A DNA stretch of 64,000 nucleotides from Sugiyamaella lignohabitans (lineage: Eukaryota; Ascomycota; Dipodascomycetes; Dipodascales; Trichomonascaceae): positions 1,054,001-1,118,000 of the forward strand of contig NC_031673.1 in the NCBI RefSeq assembly GCF_001640025.1. Direction: 5' to 3'. Each line of letters begins with the position of its first letter. Positions within the stretch are counted from its first letter, which is position 1. Positions 43,406-52,561 of the stretch are shown here, piece by piece. The notes below the pieces were generated by a model. The model worked only from the letters and a program-made list of their open reading frames with translations. It did not search any database and was not told the origin of the DNA. The translations under genes were made by a program, and so were the position numbers.

Positions 43406-44068
43406 AGTGCCCCAGCTGCTGCTCCTGCTCCTAGTGCTCCTGCTGCTGGAGCTCCTGCTCCTTCTCCAAGTGCTGCTGGTGCCCCTGCTGGTGCTCCTGC
43501 TCCTTCCCCATCAACTCCAGGAGGTGCTGCTGCCCCTGCTGGAGCTCCTGCTTCAGCTCCTTCTCCCTCAGCAGCCGCAGGTGCACCTGCTGCTCCTGCT
43601 GGTCAGCCTGCTCCAGTTAATAACCCAGCAGGGCCTGCTGGTCCACAAGCCCCAGCTTCTGCTGCTCCTGCTGCTGGAGCTCCTGCTGCTGGTGCCCCAG
43701 CTGCTCCTGCTGTCCCATCACCCTCTACTCCTGGCACTCCAGCTGCTGCTGGTGCTCCTGCTGCTGGTGCTCCTGCTGCTGGCGCTCCTTCTGCGGGTGC
43801 TTCTGATGCTGGTACTCCAACAGACGCTGCTCCTTCAGGATCAGCTCCCGAAGGAAATCCATTCCTCCCCACAGACGGTCAATACTCACTCTTTGTACCT
43901 ACTGGCACCGTCACATACTCCTCAACGCCCTCTGTGGTTTATAACAAATCCCCTGGTAACTCAAGTGCGAGCGGGTCGACTGCCAAAGGCGCCGGATCCA
44001 AAGTCACAGCCATTTACGGTGGACTCTTCATGGCTTCGCTCTCCACCACCCTTGCCATTCTCCTCTAA
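43178..44068 (+). CDS. Ala/Pro-rich secreted GPI-anchored wall protein
   Basis: 296 residues. Residues 1-19 form a signal peptide (VVALLATSVLA, cut near LANP). Residues ~35-220 are almost only Ala, Pro, Gly and Ser in APAPSAPAAGAP-type repeats. A globular-like segment follows (FLPTDGQYSLFVPTGTVTYS, about 230-249), then a small-residue stretch and a hydrophobic C-terminal tail (YGGLFMASLSTTLAILL) typical of GPI attachment. It likely sits in the cell wall. No enzyme domain is seen. The repeats probably vary in number between strains. No sense GCE follows; the copy at 44112 faces the converging gene. Confidence 0.82.
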
Positions 44069-44111
44069 CCCCTCTCCCACACACACCCAACCTCGACCCC
44101 ATCTCCCCAAC

Positions 44112-44165
44112 CGCTCGCGAAGCGAGCACAACGGGGTCTGGGGCAGCGCCCCAGCCGCCGGAGGC
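44112..44165 (-). repeat. GCE copy, short C tail, 3' of HAO gene
   Basis: Minus copy, sense to the oxidase gene, head 65 bp after its stop. Middle loop GCT in sense reading, short tail. Confidence 0.93.
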
Positions 44166-44229
44166 AACACCCCCCCTCCACCACGATAATACCCCTGTTT
44201 AGTTTACTGTTTGTTATTTGATTTTTGGT

Positions 44230-45405
44230 TTATAGCTTTTGAATTGCTGGTCCAACTCTTACAAGACTTTTCGTAGATAGTTTCGAGATGTCGGTGTTTC
44301 CAGACAGGGCCATGACGTAGCCGAGGTCTTCTTCGATGATATCGATGAGGAGCTCGACGCCTGCCTGGCCGTTGTACTGGAGACCGAACAGCACTGGTCT
44401 GCCGAGCCACACAAAGTCTGCTCCAAGAGCCAGTGCTTTAAAAACGTCAGCTCCGCTGCGAACTCCTCCATCAACGTGAACAGGGATTCGGCCCTTGATT
44501 GTCTCAACAACCTCAGGCAGTGAATCAAGTGTAGCGACGGCAGAGTCTAATTGACGACCTCCGTGATTAGACACCCACACACCGTCGACTCCAGCATCCA
44601 GAGCCAGTTGTGCATCTTCGCTGGTAACGATTCCTTTTACCCAGATCTCCATTTTAGTGATGGATCTTAGCCATGGAATAGTCTCTTCCCAAGTCAGCGA
44701 GGGATCTAAAACATTGGCTTTACCAGCTTGAGATTCTCCAGTAGAATCGTCAGCAAACCCCCTTCGCGATAGAGATTCCGGTTCTACACCCACATCCACC
44801 GGCCCAGATCCGGATGATTCTGGGAAATTGCCGAGAACCAGGTGTGAAGGAAGTTTGAAGTCGTTATGAACATCCGAGAATCGTCGGCCAATCACCGGAG
44901 TATCCACTGTCAAAAGAAGTGCTTTATACCCAGTCTGTTCAGCCCATCGAACCAGTTTTTCTGTAGTGTCTCTATTTTTAAACACATACAACTGTAGAAA
45001 CACCACCGAATCACCTCCGGCTTTCTTGACCTCGTCCAATGGAGTGTTGGAATAGCTACTAAGACCCATGGGCCAGTTTTTCGCTTGAGCTGCTCGGGCT
45101 GTAGCGAGCTCACCTTCTTCATGAGCCAGTTTCTGGAATCCAGTCGGAGCAATGCCAACTGGAATTTCAAATGTCTTGCCAAACAGCTGTTGTGGCCGGT
45201 TGTTGATTCGAGACACATCTCTCAGAGCTCGAGCCCGGATCCGATAGTTATCAAACGCCGACCGGTTATCACGAACTGTCTGCATTTCATTAGCTCCCGA
45301 CAGCCAGTAATCTCTGGCCATTTTCGGGGCCATTGGCAGAGCTGCCGCTTCCAGTTCGCCAATCGAAAGAATCCTCTTCGTTTTCTCGTTGCTGCTGCTG
45401 CTCAT
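44230..45405 (-). CDS. FMN-dependent alpha-hydroxy acid oxidase/dehydrogenase
   Basis: 391 residues, the whole (beta/alpha)8 FMN domain without a cytochrome b5 part. Motifs: IPVGIAPTGFQKLAHEEGEL (about 83-102), LLLTVDTPVIGRR, WVKGI (FMN/substrate Lys), DGVWVSNHGGRQLDS with the catalytic His, and VHVDGGVRSGADVFKALALGA with phosphate-binding GADF. This places it with glycolate/lactate oxidases and lactate 2-monooxygenase-like fungal enzymes. An insertion near residues 205-240 (SLSRRGFADDSTGES) is variable in the family. The end IQKL is not a good peroxisomal signal. The substrate is undetermined. Confidence 0.92.
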   Translation of the reverse strand: MSSSSNEKTKRILSIGELEAAALPMAPKMARDYWLSGANEMQTVRDNRSAFDNYRIRARALRDVSRINNRPQQLFGKTFEIPVGIAPTGFQKLAHEEGELATARAAQAKNWPMGLSSYSNTPLDEVKKAGGDSVVFLQLYVFKNRDTTEKLVRWAEQTGYKALLLTVDTPVIGRRFSDVHNDFKLPSHLVLGNFPESSGSGPVDVGVEPESLSRRGFADDSTGESQAGKANVLDPSLTWEETIPWLRSITKMEIWVKGIVTSEDAQLALDAGVDGVWVSNHGGRQLDSAVATLDSLPEVVETIKGRIPVHVDGGVRSGADVFKALALGADFVWLGRPVLFGLQYNGQAGVELLIDIIEEDLGYVMALSGNTDISKLSTKSLVRVGPAIQKL

Positions 45406-45721
45406 TGTATCTCTTTCACTTTCACTTTCTATTTCTCTATCACTTTCAATTTAATCCAATGAAACTCTCCTTCGATTCACGGAATTCCTACTTTCAATTC
45501 ACCGTAAGTTCAGTTCGTGCTAAAACTCAAACGCTCTTTCAATCCACCAACTAAAAACTCTAAAACTTACAACAGGGACACATCCCGGCTCTACCCCTGT
45601 ATATGTACACCACTCGGAACGACATCCGACAGTGGGGGTAGCATCTGCATTCGTACTGAACATGCACCTGCGTGGGGTAGTCTCGCTTGAGCGGAGTGGG
45701 ATTGCAGGGCCCGGCAGGTCG

Positions 45722-45771
45722 GCCTCCGGCGGCTGGGGCTCCGCCCCAGACCCCGTAGCTCGCTTCGCTCG
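45722..45771 (+). repeat. Orphan GCE copy, short C tail
   Basis: Plus copy with tail CTCGCTTCGCTCG; about 300 bp upstream of the oxidase start, antisense to it. Confidence 0.93.
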
Positions 45772-46298
45772 TTGCAGGGACCGTGTACGGGCCGGTGGAT
45801 ATTTGGGAAATATCGGATGGTAGGGCGTCGGTTTTCTGTCGTTACTTTGCTACAAATATCACTGATCGGCGGTCATGCAGGTCGTATGACAGCTGTGAAT
45901 CAAATGCAGGGTCTTGCAAGTCCGGATCTCGCTACAATGCTAACCCGGTACTTCAAATGCCGCCATACGCCCATTCTTCCCAGTCTTATCTTGCTTTAGG
46001 CACCCCCATGTCTGGTCTGTACAATACGTTTAATGACTATAATCATTTTGCATAGACAGCACATAGCTTGAAGCTAACCAGCGATTTATTATTGCGTCAA
46101 AATTTCAGAATCAAAAACTAGGATCTCAACCAAAAATGGGCTTGCACTGACAAAAATCCTCTGGTATAATTATGTCATGGCCAGTTTACTGCACGGGCTG
46201 AAGCTCAGACATCCAACACCGCGTGCTAGTTATACTATTGTTAGCGCTGTAGGTTTAAGCTGCTTCCCCAGCCTACCCTTCTGATCAGTTCATCCACA

Positions 46299-46596
46299 TC
46301 AGCTGTCTGAGAAATGGTTGTAGTACCGATTATAGAGTTCAGTTAATCGTTTCAAACCCACATAGCTTCGTTTCTTGGCAAGCTCATCATGCTCGTTCAG
46401 AGGCCACCTCCTTGGATTGTGCCTTTTCTCCGTTTCTTGGAAATAGCACTCTGAACGTTTTATTGTTTTGAGCTCTTCCCCTGGCCATAGGTGTACCGTG
46501 GGTCGCAAACTGTGCTCTGTAACATTAGACTTCGGATTATGATAGTCAGTTCCATCTTGATAAAGCCGTTGGTAGTACAGAATGTACTGGCTAGCT
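46299..46596 (-). other. Unrecognised open stretch, possible exon or relic
   Basis: About 99 codons without a start Met, reading ASQYILYYQRLYQDGTDYH and later LWPGEELKTIKRSECYF and NEHDELAKKRSYVGLKRL to a stop at 46299. Composition is protein-like, rich in Tyr and Arg. Just upstream on the minus strand is GACTAAT followed by CGCAG and GTCAG, a possible splice acceptor. I do not recognise the family. Could be the last exon of a decayed gene. Confidence 0.25.
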
Positions 46597-46661
46597 TCTG
46601 ACCCTCAACCACTGCGAACGATTAGTCATCATTTTTACCGCCTGGTGGGAGCCATACGCAC

Positions 46662-46720
46662 GACTCGAGCGTAGCGAGGGGAGCAGCGGGGTCTGGGGCG
46701 GAGCCCCAGCCGCCGGAGGC
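46662..46720 (-). repeat. Orphan GCE copy, A tail
   Basis: Minus copy. Its head is 25 bp after a minus-strand stop at 46745 that ends a 63-codon frame (LPLRSLSGAYNKMFFQDN) of unknown status. Confidence 0.93.
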
Positions 46721-47851
46721 ATTTCCGTATGCCCGTGAAATTTATTAGATGATCGTCAGGGGTAAGTGGCTAAGCTCATGCAATGTAATGTTATCTTGGA
46801 AGAACATCTTATTGTATGCTCCTGAAAGGGAGCGCAGAGGCAGGAAATACTGAATACTAGATATAAGTGTGGTGCGGGGGCTCAGCCATGACTTTGACCC
46901 CATAGGCTGAAAATTTAAGTTAAAATCCGTAAACAAGATGGGAACTCAGTAACAGGCAGGCAGACCACTTTATTAAAGCTCTATCTATGATGATGGAGGA
47001 ATTGGCTGACGAGGTGCACATTCATCATCATAATATGTCAATTATACACTTTAAGAAGCAGTCCACTGGGATTTCTATCCTCCATACTACGAAGATATTT
47101 TTAAATACCATGGTCACTGTCATCCGACATGTCGAACTCTTGACTTTCTATGATAGTGTACTACTTGTCTGATCTGCCAGTGGTTTCTGATCCAAGTTAA
47201 GCAGCGACTGGGTTTCTCAATCAACATATTTCCACTATATTGGGGAGCAGCTTAACAATAAATAAGTGGTTTTATCGATTAAACCTAGCTGCTACTTCGC
47301 TTCTGGCTATTTCTCCCATATCATACCTTCTGCCGGAGATTAGCAATAATGTAATCAAATAGATCATTCACTACGATAAATTTGTTCATTCTCCGGAAGA
47401 AAGAAAATAACTAGTAGGGATTAAACAATAAATTGCTATGATAATAACTGGAGCTCAGAACATATGAAGGGTAAATTCTCATGCTGGAGTAACGTAAGTA
47501 CGTCAAAATCAGGTGCATGGTGTAGATAGGCAGAGAAGCTTGTTTCGCTGTAAAGAACTGATTGAAGTCGTGGTTGGTAGATTTTCAATGGAAAGAGTAT
47601 TATCCCTCATTATAGGGCCAAAAAATAAAGTAATAAATAACTGGTGAATTATATGAGTAGAGGTTATAAAATAGTTTTACTGGTGGTGGACTGGACGGAC
47701 GTGCATATTCCAGCCTTGCATGAATGAAATTAAGACATAAATCAATTCCATATCAGACCGACCTCTTCTCATGTTGTGAAAGAAAACTGCTGTGTCGTTC
47801 GATTGTCCATTACTACTGGTTTGATTGAGCACGCGTGTGTTAATTCAAAAT

Positions 47852-48523
47852 ATGCCTCCAAGGAAATCGAAAAAAGAAGCTTCCCGGCTGAAATCCGAAG
47901 CGGCAAGAACGCCGTCTGCTGGTGATGGGCTTGACGATGATGATAACTTCGTGGCCCATGCTGGAAATAGTGAAAGAAGACCAGATCAGTATGACGAAGA
48001 AGAAGAAGAAGACGACGATGAGGATGATGCTATGGGATTAGGAGTTACAAGTGCAAGAGCTGGTGCCAATGGCATGGCAGGTCTGTCAGTTGGAGGAGAA
48101 AACGGAGCCATAAATGGAGTCATGGCAGCAGATCTGGAACGAGAGAAAATGAATCTATTGCTAGCCAACTTCAACGAAGACCAAATGTCTCGTTACGAAG
48201 CGTTCCGTCGAGCAAACATCAACCGAAACGGCGTCAAAAAGCTGGCCAATGCCATTCTCAACCAGTCCATTACCCCCAATGTAGCCGTGGCCCTTTCTGG
48301 TATGTCCAAAGTGTTTGTTGGCGAAGTAGTCGAACGAGCCCGCGACATCCAGCTCCGAATGAACCCACCCCAATCATTCGAAGAGTACGAAAACCGCGGT
48401 GCCGTTCCCCTGAAACCAGAGCACCTCCGTGAAGCGTGGCGAATGATGAAACTCGAGGCCGGCACCGTCCCCAACGCGCACTGGCGCCGCCAGGGCAACG
48501 CCGACGGCATGTTCTTCCGATAG
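47852..48523 (+). CDS. TAF11: TAF11, TFIID subunit (histone fold)
   Basis: 223 residues from ATG 47852 (MPPRKSKKEA). The N-terminal half is disordered with an acidic run (EEEEEDDDEDD, about 52-62). The C-terminal half is the TAFII28 histone fold: LLLANFNEDQMSRYEAFRRA, INRNGVKKLANAILNQS, VALSGMSKVFVGEVVERARD and LKPEHLREAWR, the classic TAF11 order. By family knowledge it pairs with TAF13 in TFIID and contacts TBP/TFIIA. A sense GCE follows 49 bp after the stop. Confidence 0.95.
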   Translation: MPPRKSKKEASRLKSEAARTPSAGDGLDDDDNFVAHAGNSERRPDQYDEEEEEDDDEDDAMGLGVTSARAGANGMAGLSVGGENGAINGVMAADLEREKMNLLLANFNEDQMSRYEAFRRANINRNGVKKLANAILNQSITPNVAVALSGMSKVFVGEVVERARDIQLRMNPPQSFEEYENRGAVPLKPEHLREAWRMMKLEAGTVPNAHWRRQGNADGMFFR

Positions 48524-48571
48524 CTGTGTATATTTATTGACCTTATTTATTTTTCTGGGGGGACGGGACTT

Positions 48572-48797
48572 GCCTCCGGCGGCTGGGGCTCCGCCCCAGA
48601 CCCTGGTTGCTCCTGCTTCGCAGGAGTTTTTTCTGGCGGGACCGTCGTCGAACCCACTCGAGAGAAGCGAGAGGAAGAGCCATGGTCTGGAACGGAGCCC
48701 CAGCCGTCGGAGACAGGTGGTGGTATCATCGACGACCGACTCGAGCGAAGCGAGACGAGCAACCAGGGTCTGGGGCGGAGCCCCAGCCGCCGGAGGC
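48572..48797. repeat. Three GCE copies between TAF11 and Sac gene ends
   Basis: Plus copy 48572-48626 (B tail), a decayed minus copy about 48650-48715, and intact minus copy 48736-48797 (A tail), whose head is 45 bp after the Sac-phosphatase stop. Each convergent gene has its own sense copy. Confidence 0.94.
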
Positions 48798-48841
48798 AGA
48801 CCCCGTCAGCAGGTGTGTGTAGTAAGAGTGATATAAAGAGA

Positions 48842-51800
48842 TTAGGCCCAGACGGCCCGTTTCATGTAGTACTCGAGGGTGTCCCAGAGGCCCGTGTTGG
48901 AGGTGGCTTCTTTGAGGCTGACGATGTCTTGATCGATTAGTTGGGCGTGTTTACAGCACTGCTGGAGAGCGGTGAGGAGGTGGATGAAGTCGTCGGGTTG
49001 GGTGGCCGGGATCTTGATTGCCACCGATTGTGTGGGTGTTGGTGCAGGGGTGCCGTCAGAAGGGGGTTTGGTGGTGGGAGTTTGCGTCGATGCGGAGATA
49101 GAACTGTCGTCAGATGCGGATGTGACTCCATCCAGTCGGTACTTGATTAGAAATCCTCTGTTTCGAGAGGGGTTTTTTGAGGCTTGAGATAGAATTTCCC
49201 CGTAGAATGATCCCTTTTGAATCGTCTCGACTGAATTGGCAGGGATCCGGTGGTAATCCACGACTTTCTCTGCTTTCAAATCAAAGTCGCAAATGTATAC
49301 AGCCGAGTCTGTCACAAGAACAACGGTGTCTTTCAACTCGGCTCGTCGTATGTCTCCTTGACGGGGTGTTAATAACCACCATCCGCCATATAACACTTCA
49401 AGCTCCGACGCGACTACGATCGATATTGTGGCCTCGATTGCGCTGGATCGTACAGAGTTCAAGTTCACTAACAGGTCCCTGCTCTCCATGTTTTCTTCAA
49501 ACTCGTCAAACACTTGCTCGTCAACGTTTCCTAGAACATAGTCGATGGTAGCTTGCATGAAAAAGTCCGACACCATGCCGTAAAAGTATCGCGACATGGT
49601 CAGGAACGCGTCGTTCAGCACCCCGCGGTAGTTACGTTTACTCGTTCGTGTAAAGTCGCCCTTGAGAGCATTGGTACTAGAGTACTGTTGTGAAATGGCG
49701 TCGCCATTATCTGCCCATACGTTATTGAACTGCTTCTGGAACCGTTTCCAATCTTCGAATTCTAGCCCGTGCTCGGCTATAATTTGCTTGATAACCCGTT
49801 TACCAATAAACGTCTCAACTACATTAGTTCGATCCAGACAATCGATACAGTTAACTCGGAAGACTCCCTTTTGCGTTTTGTGGTTACTGCTATCCGACCA
49901 GCCAAACTGGCTCAACTTTGTTCCAATATCAGTATCAAACAGAGTTTCCACATTATCGAATCTCAGTCCTTTACAAACACGGTGAAAATCAAACCATTCT
50001 AAATAAACGCCGGTTTCATCTGCTAATTGTTTGTATAGCTCGCCTACACCACTTTCTCTGCTGGGTGCCTTTTCTACAAGTGAGATTCCAGCCACTTCTC
50101 CGTAATGTCGTTGCAGTCGCTCAAAGTGCTTTATGAATACCGGTCTCATCTCGTCTTTCTTTTTAAGCAGTTTTGGTTTGGGTTGTAATTTATACGGCGA
50201 CTGCGAGAAGTAAAGAGGCATTGACCCTCTGACTTGTGTAAACGAACACACAGTTGTCTGTGTTCCTTGCGGGATTTGAACCAGTTGCTCTGTTTCTACC
50301 CAGTTAGCACAGTTGGCATCGTCATCAATACCCCGCCGAAGAAACCGCACACCAGCTCGTTTATTACTTCGTCGTGAGATCAGGAACATATCTCCCGTAG
50401 AGCCAGACGTCTCTCCGTCTGCCGTAGTTTCTGTATTATCCTCTTTCTGGCTTTGTATGTTCTCCTTAATATGATCTTCTGAAACTGGCTGAAGAGGGAT
50501 GCTACAGTGTCCGATAAACCCCTGGATTACGGGCAGTAGCAAGTCGGTGCCTTGGAATATGGTGGTAGCATGTCGGTTAAAGAAAAAGACATCCCTAATG
50601 TTTTTGAACGGCGACTCGCCAGGTTCAACACCAAGTGTAGATGTCAGATCAAGGTCGTACGAGAAATAAAACGACCCCGACGACAGACTCATGCGAACGT
50701 ATCGCACGAACTTTCCCATCAGGCCAGATTTGGGCTGTTTAGTTTGCATGGCAGTCTCCTCGCTCTTATCTTCAATAACTTCACCAGTCTTTCCATGACT
50801 AGATCTTCTTCTTGATCTATCCATCTTGTCATTTTTACCCACTTCTGTCTCGGATTTGGCCTGGTTGACCTGTATATCACTATCTCCGGCATCATCTCCA
50901 GCCTTTCCATGGCTTGATTTCCTTCTTCCTTTATCCTTCTTGCCAGTTTGAGCAATATCAGAATCTGATTTATCGTTCTGTGGCGTTTCACTGCCTTTAT
51001 TCTCCTGGGAACTGGATTTAGAAAACCACCGTTTCCACTTGGGTCCTTTACCTTTCTTAGCCGTCACCTTGACAACCTCAGTTTCTCCAGCGACATCATC
51101 AGCCAGAACTGATATCGACTCTCTTCGAGTCAGTTTCTGACTTGGATCATCTGAACGGTCGTCATTAACCAGACTCAACAGATCGCTTTCGTCCATATCA
51201 TCGACCTGGTCACCTCCATCCAGATCAGCCTCTTCCTCTTCGGTCTCAGCCTGCTCCTCGGTCTCGTGACCATCTTCTCCACCCTGCCCTTTGCCATCAC
51301 CTTCGACTTCGTGGCAGTATCCAGGCTTCTTTCCAGCCTGTTTACTGGCTATTATCTTTCTCTTAGCCTCATGGTAGCTTAACGGGATAGCAACCACTTT
51401 CTTGATTCTATAAATATCCCTGCCATGAACGGTCGCCACATGCTCGCGTTTAGTTATAGCAAACACAAAACCAGGTCCATAATCGACCTTGCCAACCAAT
51501 CCATACGAGTAAAACTCTAATTCACCAGCGGGGGTTGCGCTGCTGTCGACAACTCCACCACTCTCAGTCTCTGGTTTGTCACCCCCTTCTTTCCCACCTA
51601 CCACTATCTTCTCCATTCCATTATTGTCAAAACGAACACGATACACACTCTTTAAACCACAGGATCTGATGATCTAAATCAACTAGTTAGAACCAAATCA
51701 CAAACCAAATGCGAAACCATAAACCACCTGAATCAGAATTCACAGCATCCGAACCACCTCTTCACCACCGTCAAAACCCCACGAAAACATACCAGACCGT

Positions 51801-51849
51801 CGCTATCAAGTCCTATCCGGACTTTCCTGGCGGGCTGTATATACGACAT
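48842..51849 (-). CDS. Sac-domain phosphoinositide phosphatase, Sac2/INPP5F type
   Basis: Exons on the minus strand are 51849-51793 and 51673-48842, giving 962 residues. Exon 1 supplies ARKVRIGLDSDGL and joins in phase to IIRSCG, resembling the conserved N terminus of fungal homologues (ARKLLIFAAVDGLILQP, from memory). A long acidic and Lys/Ser-rich insert (about 140-330) lies inside the N-terminal part of the Sac domain. The catalytic CX5R motif is CIDCLDRTN (about 627). The C-terminal part has the hSac2 domain (GGWWLLTPRQGDIRRAELKD, VLVTDSAVYICDFD) and no 5-phosphatase domain, so it is not an Inp51-53 type. It probably removes phosphate from PI4P or related lipids on endosomes. The exact substrate is not shown. 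Confidence 0.88.
51674..51792 (-). other. Sac phosphatase intron
   Basis: 119 bp, donor GTATGT, branch TCTAAC, acceptor GATTTAG 12 bases later. Without it the frame has no ATG. No GCE inside. Confidence 0.75.
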
Positions 51850-51998
51850 TTGCACTTCAACATCTACCAGGGCCACCAAACGGGTTTATGGACACAGAAA
51901 CCCCTGACTGATGCATGTGCATCCCAAGTAAACAAACATCATCGTACCTGCAGCTGACCCGACCCTGCATATTCCGCTACTTCTCCGGGCTGGGGTCG

Positions 51999-52159
51999 GC
52001 CTCCGGCCCGGCTGGGGCTCCGCCCCCCAGACCCCGCTGCTCCTCTCGCTGCGCTCGAGTCGGCTCCGTCTACCGACCCGCCAACACCCCCCGGTCCCCG
52101 CAATCTCCTGCTTCGCAGGAGCAACCAGGGTCTGGGGCGGAGCCCCAGCCGCCGGAGGC
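51999..52159. repeat. GCE inverted pair with inverted tail loop
   Basis: Plus copy 51999-52063 has extra bases in the head and stem (GGCCCGGCTGGGG, CCGCCCCCCAG). Minus copy 52104-52159 has a B tail whose loop reads TTC instead of GAA on this strand, i.e. the hairpin loop is flipped. Confidence 0.93.
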
Positions 52160-52170
52160 AGGGCTCAGGG

Positions 52171-52209
52171 GGTAAGCCGCACGCCGCACAATGCGCTGTG
52201 AAAAGTACA
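52171..52209 (+). promoter_or_regulatory. Candidate promoter motif upstream of CCT8
   Basis: GGTAAGCCGCAC then GCCGCAC and GTGAAAA, the same order as upstream of GCN20 (4317-4358). About 120 bp before the apparent 5'UTR donor. Confidence 0.35.
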
Positions 52210-52291
52210 TGAAAGAACGCGTTGGAAAACAGTTGATCTGATTACACAGATCAGACTGGTACACACAAAAGCACACTTGGTCGTCCAATCA

Positions 52292-52555
52292 GTAAGTTTC
52301 TAGGCACAATTGGGTTTCTGGAACCCGGTAAGAGGTTCGCCGGGACGGGCTGGCTGGGTTATAGGGTTTAGAGAGGGGGTGAGGGTGTGCCTCCGGCGGC
52401 TGGGGCTCCGCCCCAGACCCTGGTTGCTCCTCTCGCTTCGCTCGAGTCGTTTGCGTCGGCGGTCGTAGCAATCTCCTGCGAAGCAGGAGCTACGGGGTCT
52501 GGGGCAGAGCCCCAGCCGCCGGAGGCAGTGTGGGACTCAGAACTAACAGGATCAG
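52292..52555 (+). other. Apparent 5'UTR intron of CCT8
   Basis: 264 bp with donor GTAAGT at 52292, branch ACTAAC at 52542-52547, acceptor GGATCAG 8 bases later, ending 6 bases before the CCT8 ATG. Contains a sense then antisense GCE pair, exactly as the coding introns do. Confidence 0.7.
52389..52526. repeat. GCE inverted pair in CCT8 5'UTR intron
   Basis: Plus copy 52389-52449 (A tail) and minus copy 52472-52526 (B tail), loop about 22 bp. Confidence 0.95.
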
Positions 52556-52561
52556 TAAACA

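Larger units (their letters stand above)
45406..47851. other. Gene-poor spacer
   Basis: No gene with recognisable family. Contains GCE copies at 45722 and 46662 and a minus-strand open stretch at 46299-46596. Otherwise AT-rich and unremarkable. Confidence 0.55.
51850..52561. promoter_or_regulatory. Divergent promoter region of Sac gene and CCT8
   Basis: About 710 bp between start codons. Holds a GCE pair at 51999-52159, the GGTAAGCCGCAC motif at 52171, and an apparent CCT8 5'UTR intron with a second GCE pair. Confidence 0.6.

Noticed and set aside
43302..44189. Leu/Pro-rich frame of about 295 codons overlapping the wall-protein gene
   Set aside because: It is the +1 frame of GCT/CCT-rich repeats. 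The other frame has a signal peptide and GPI tail, this one does not.
50268..50300. tRNA T-loop-like string (GGGATTTGAACC) on the minus strand
   Set aside because: It lies inside the Sac phosphatase coding sequence and no cloverleaf can be formed.
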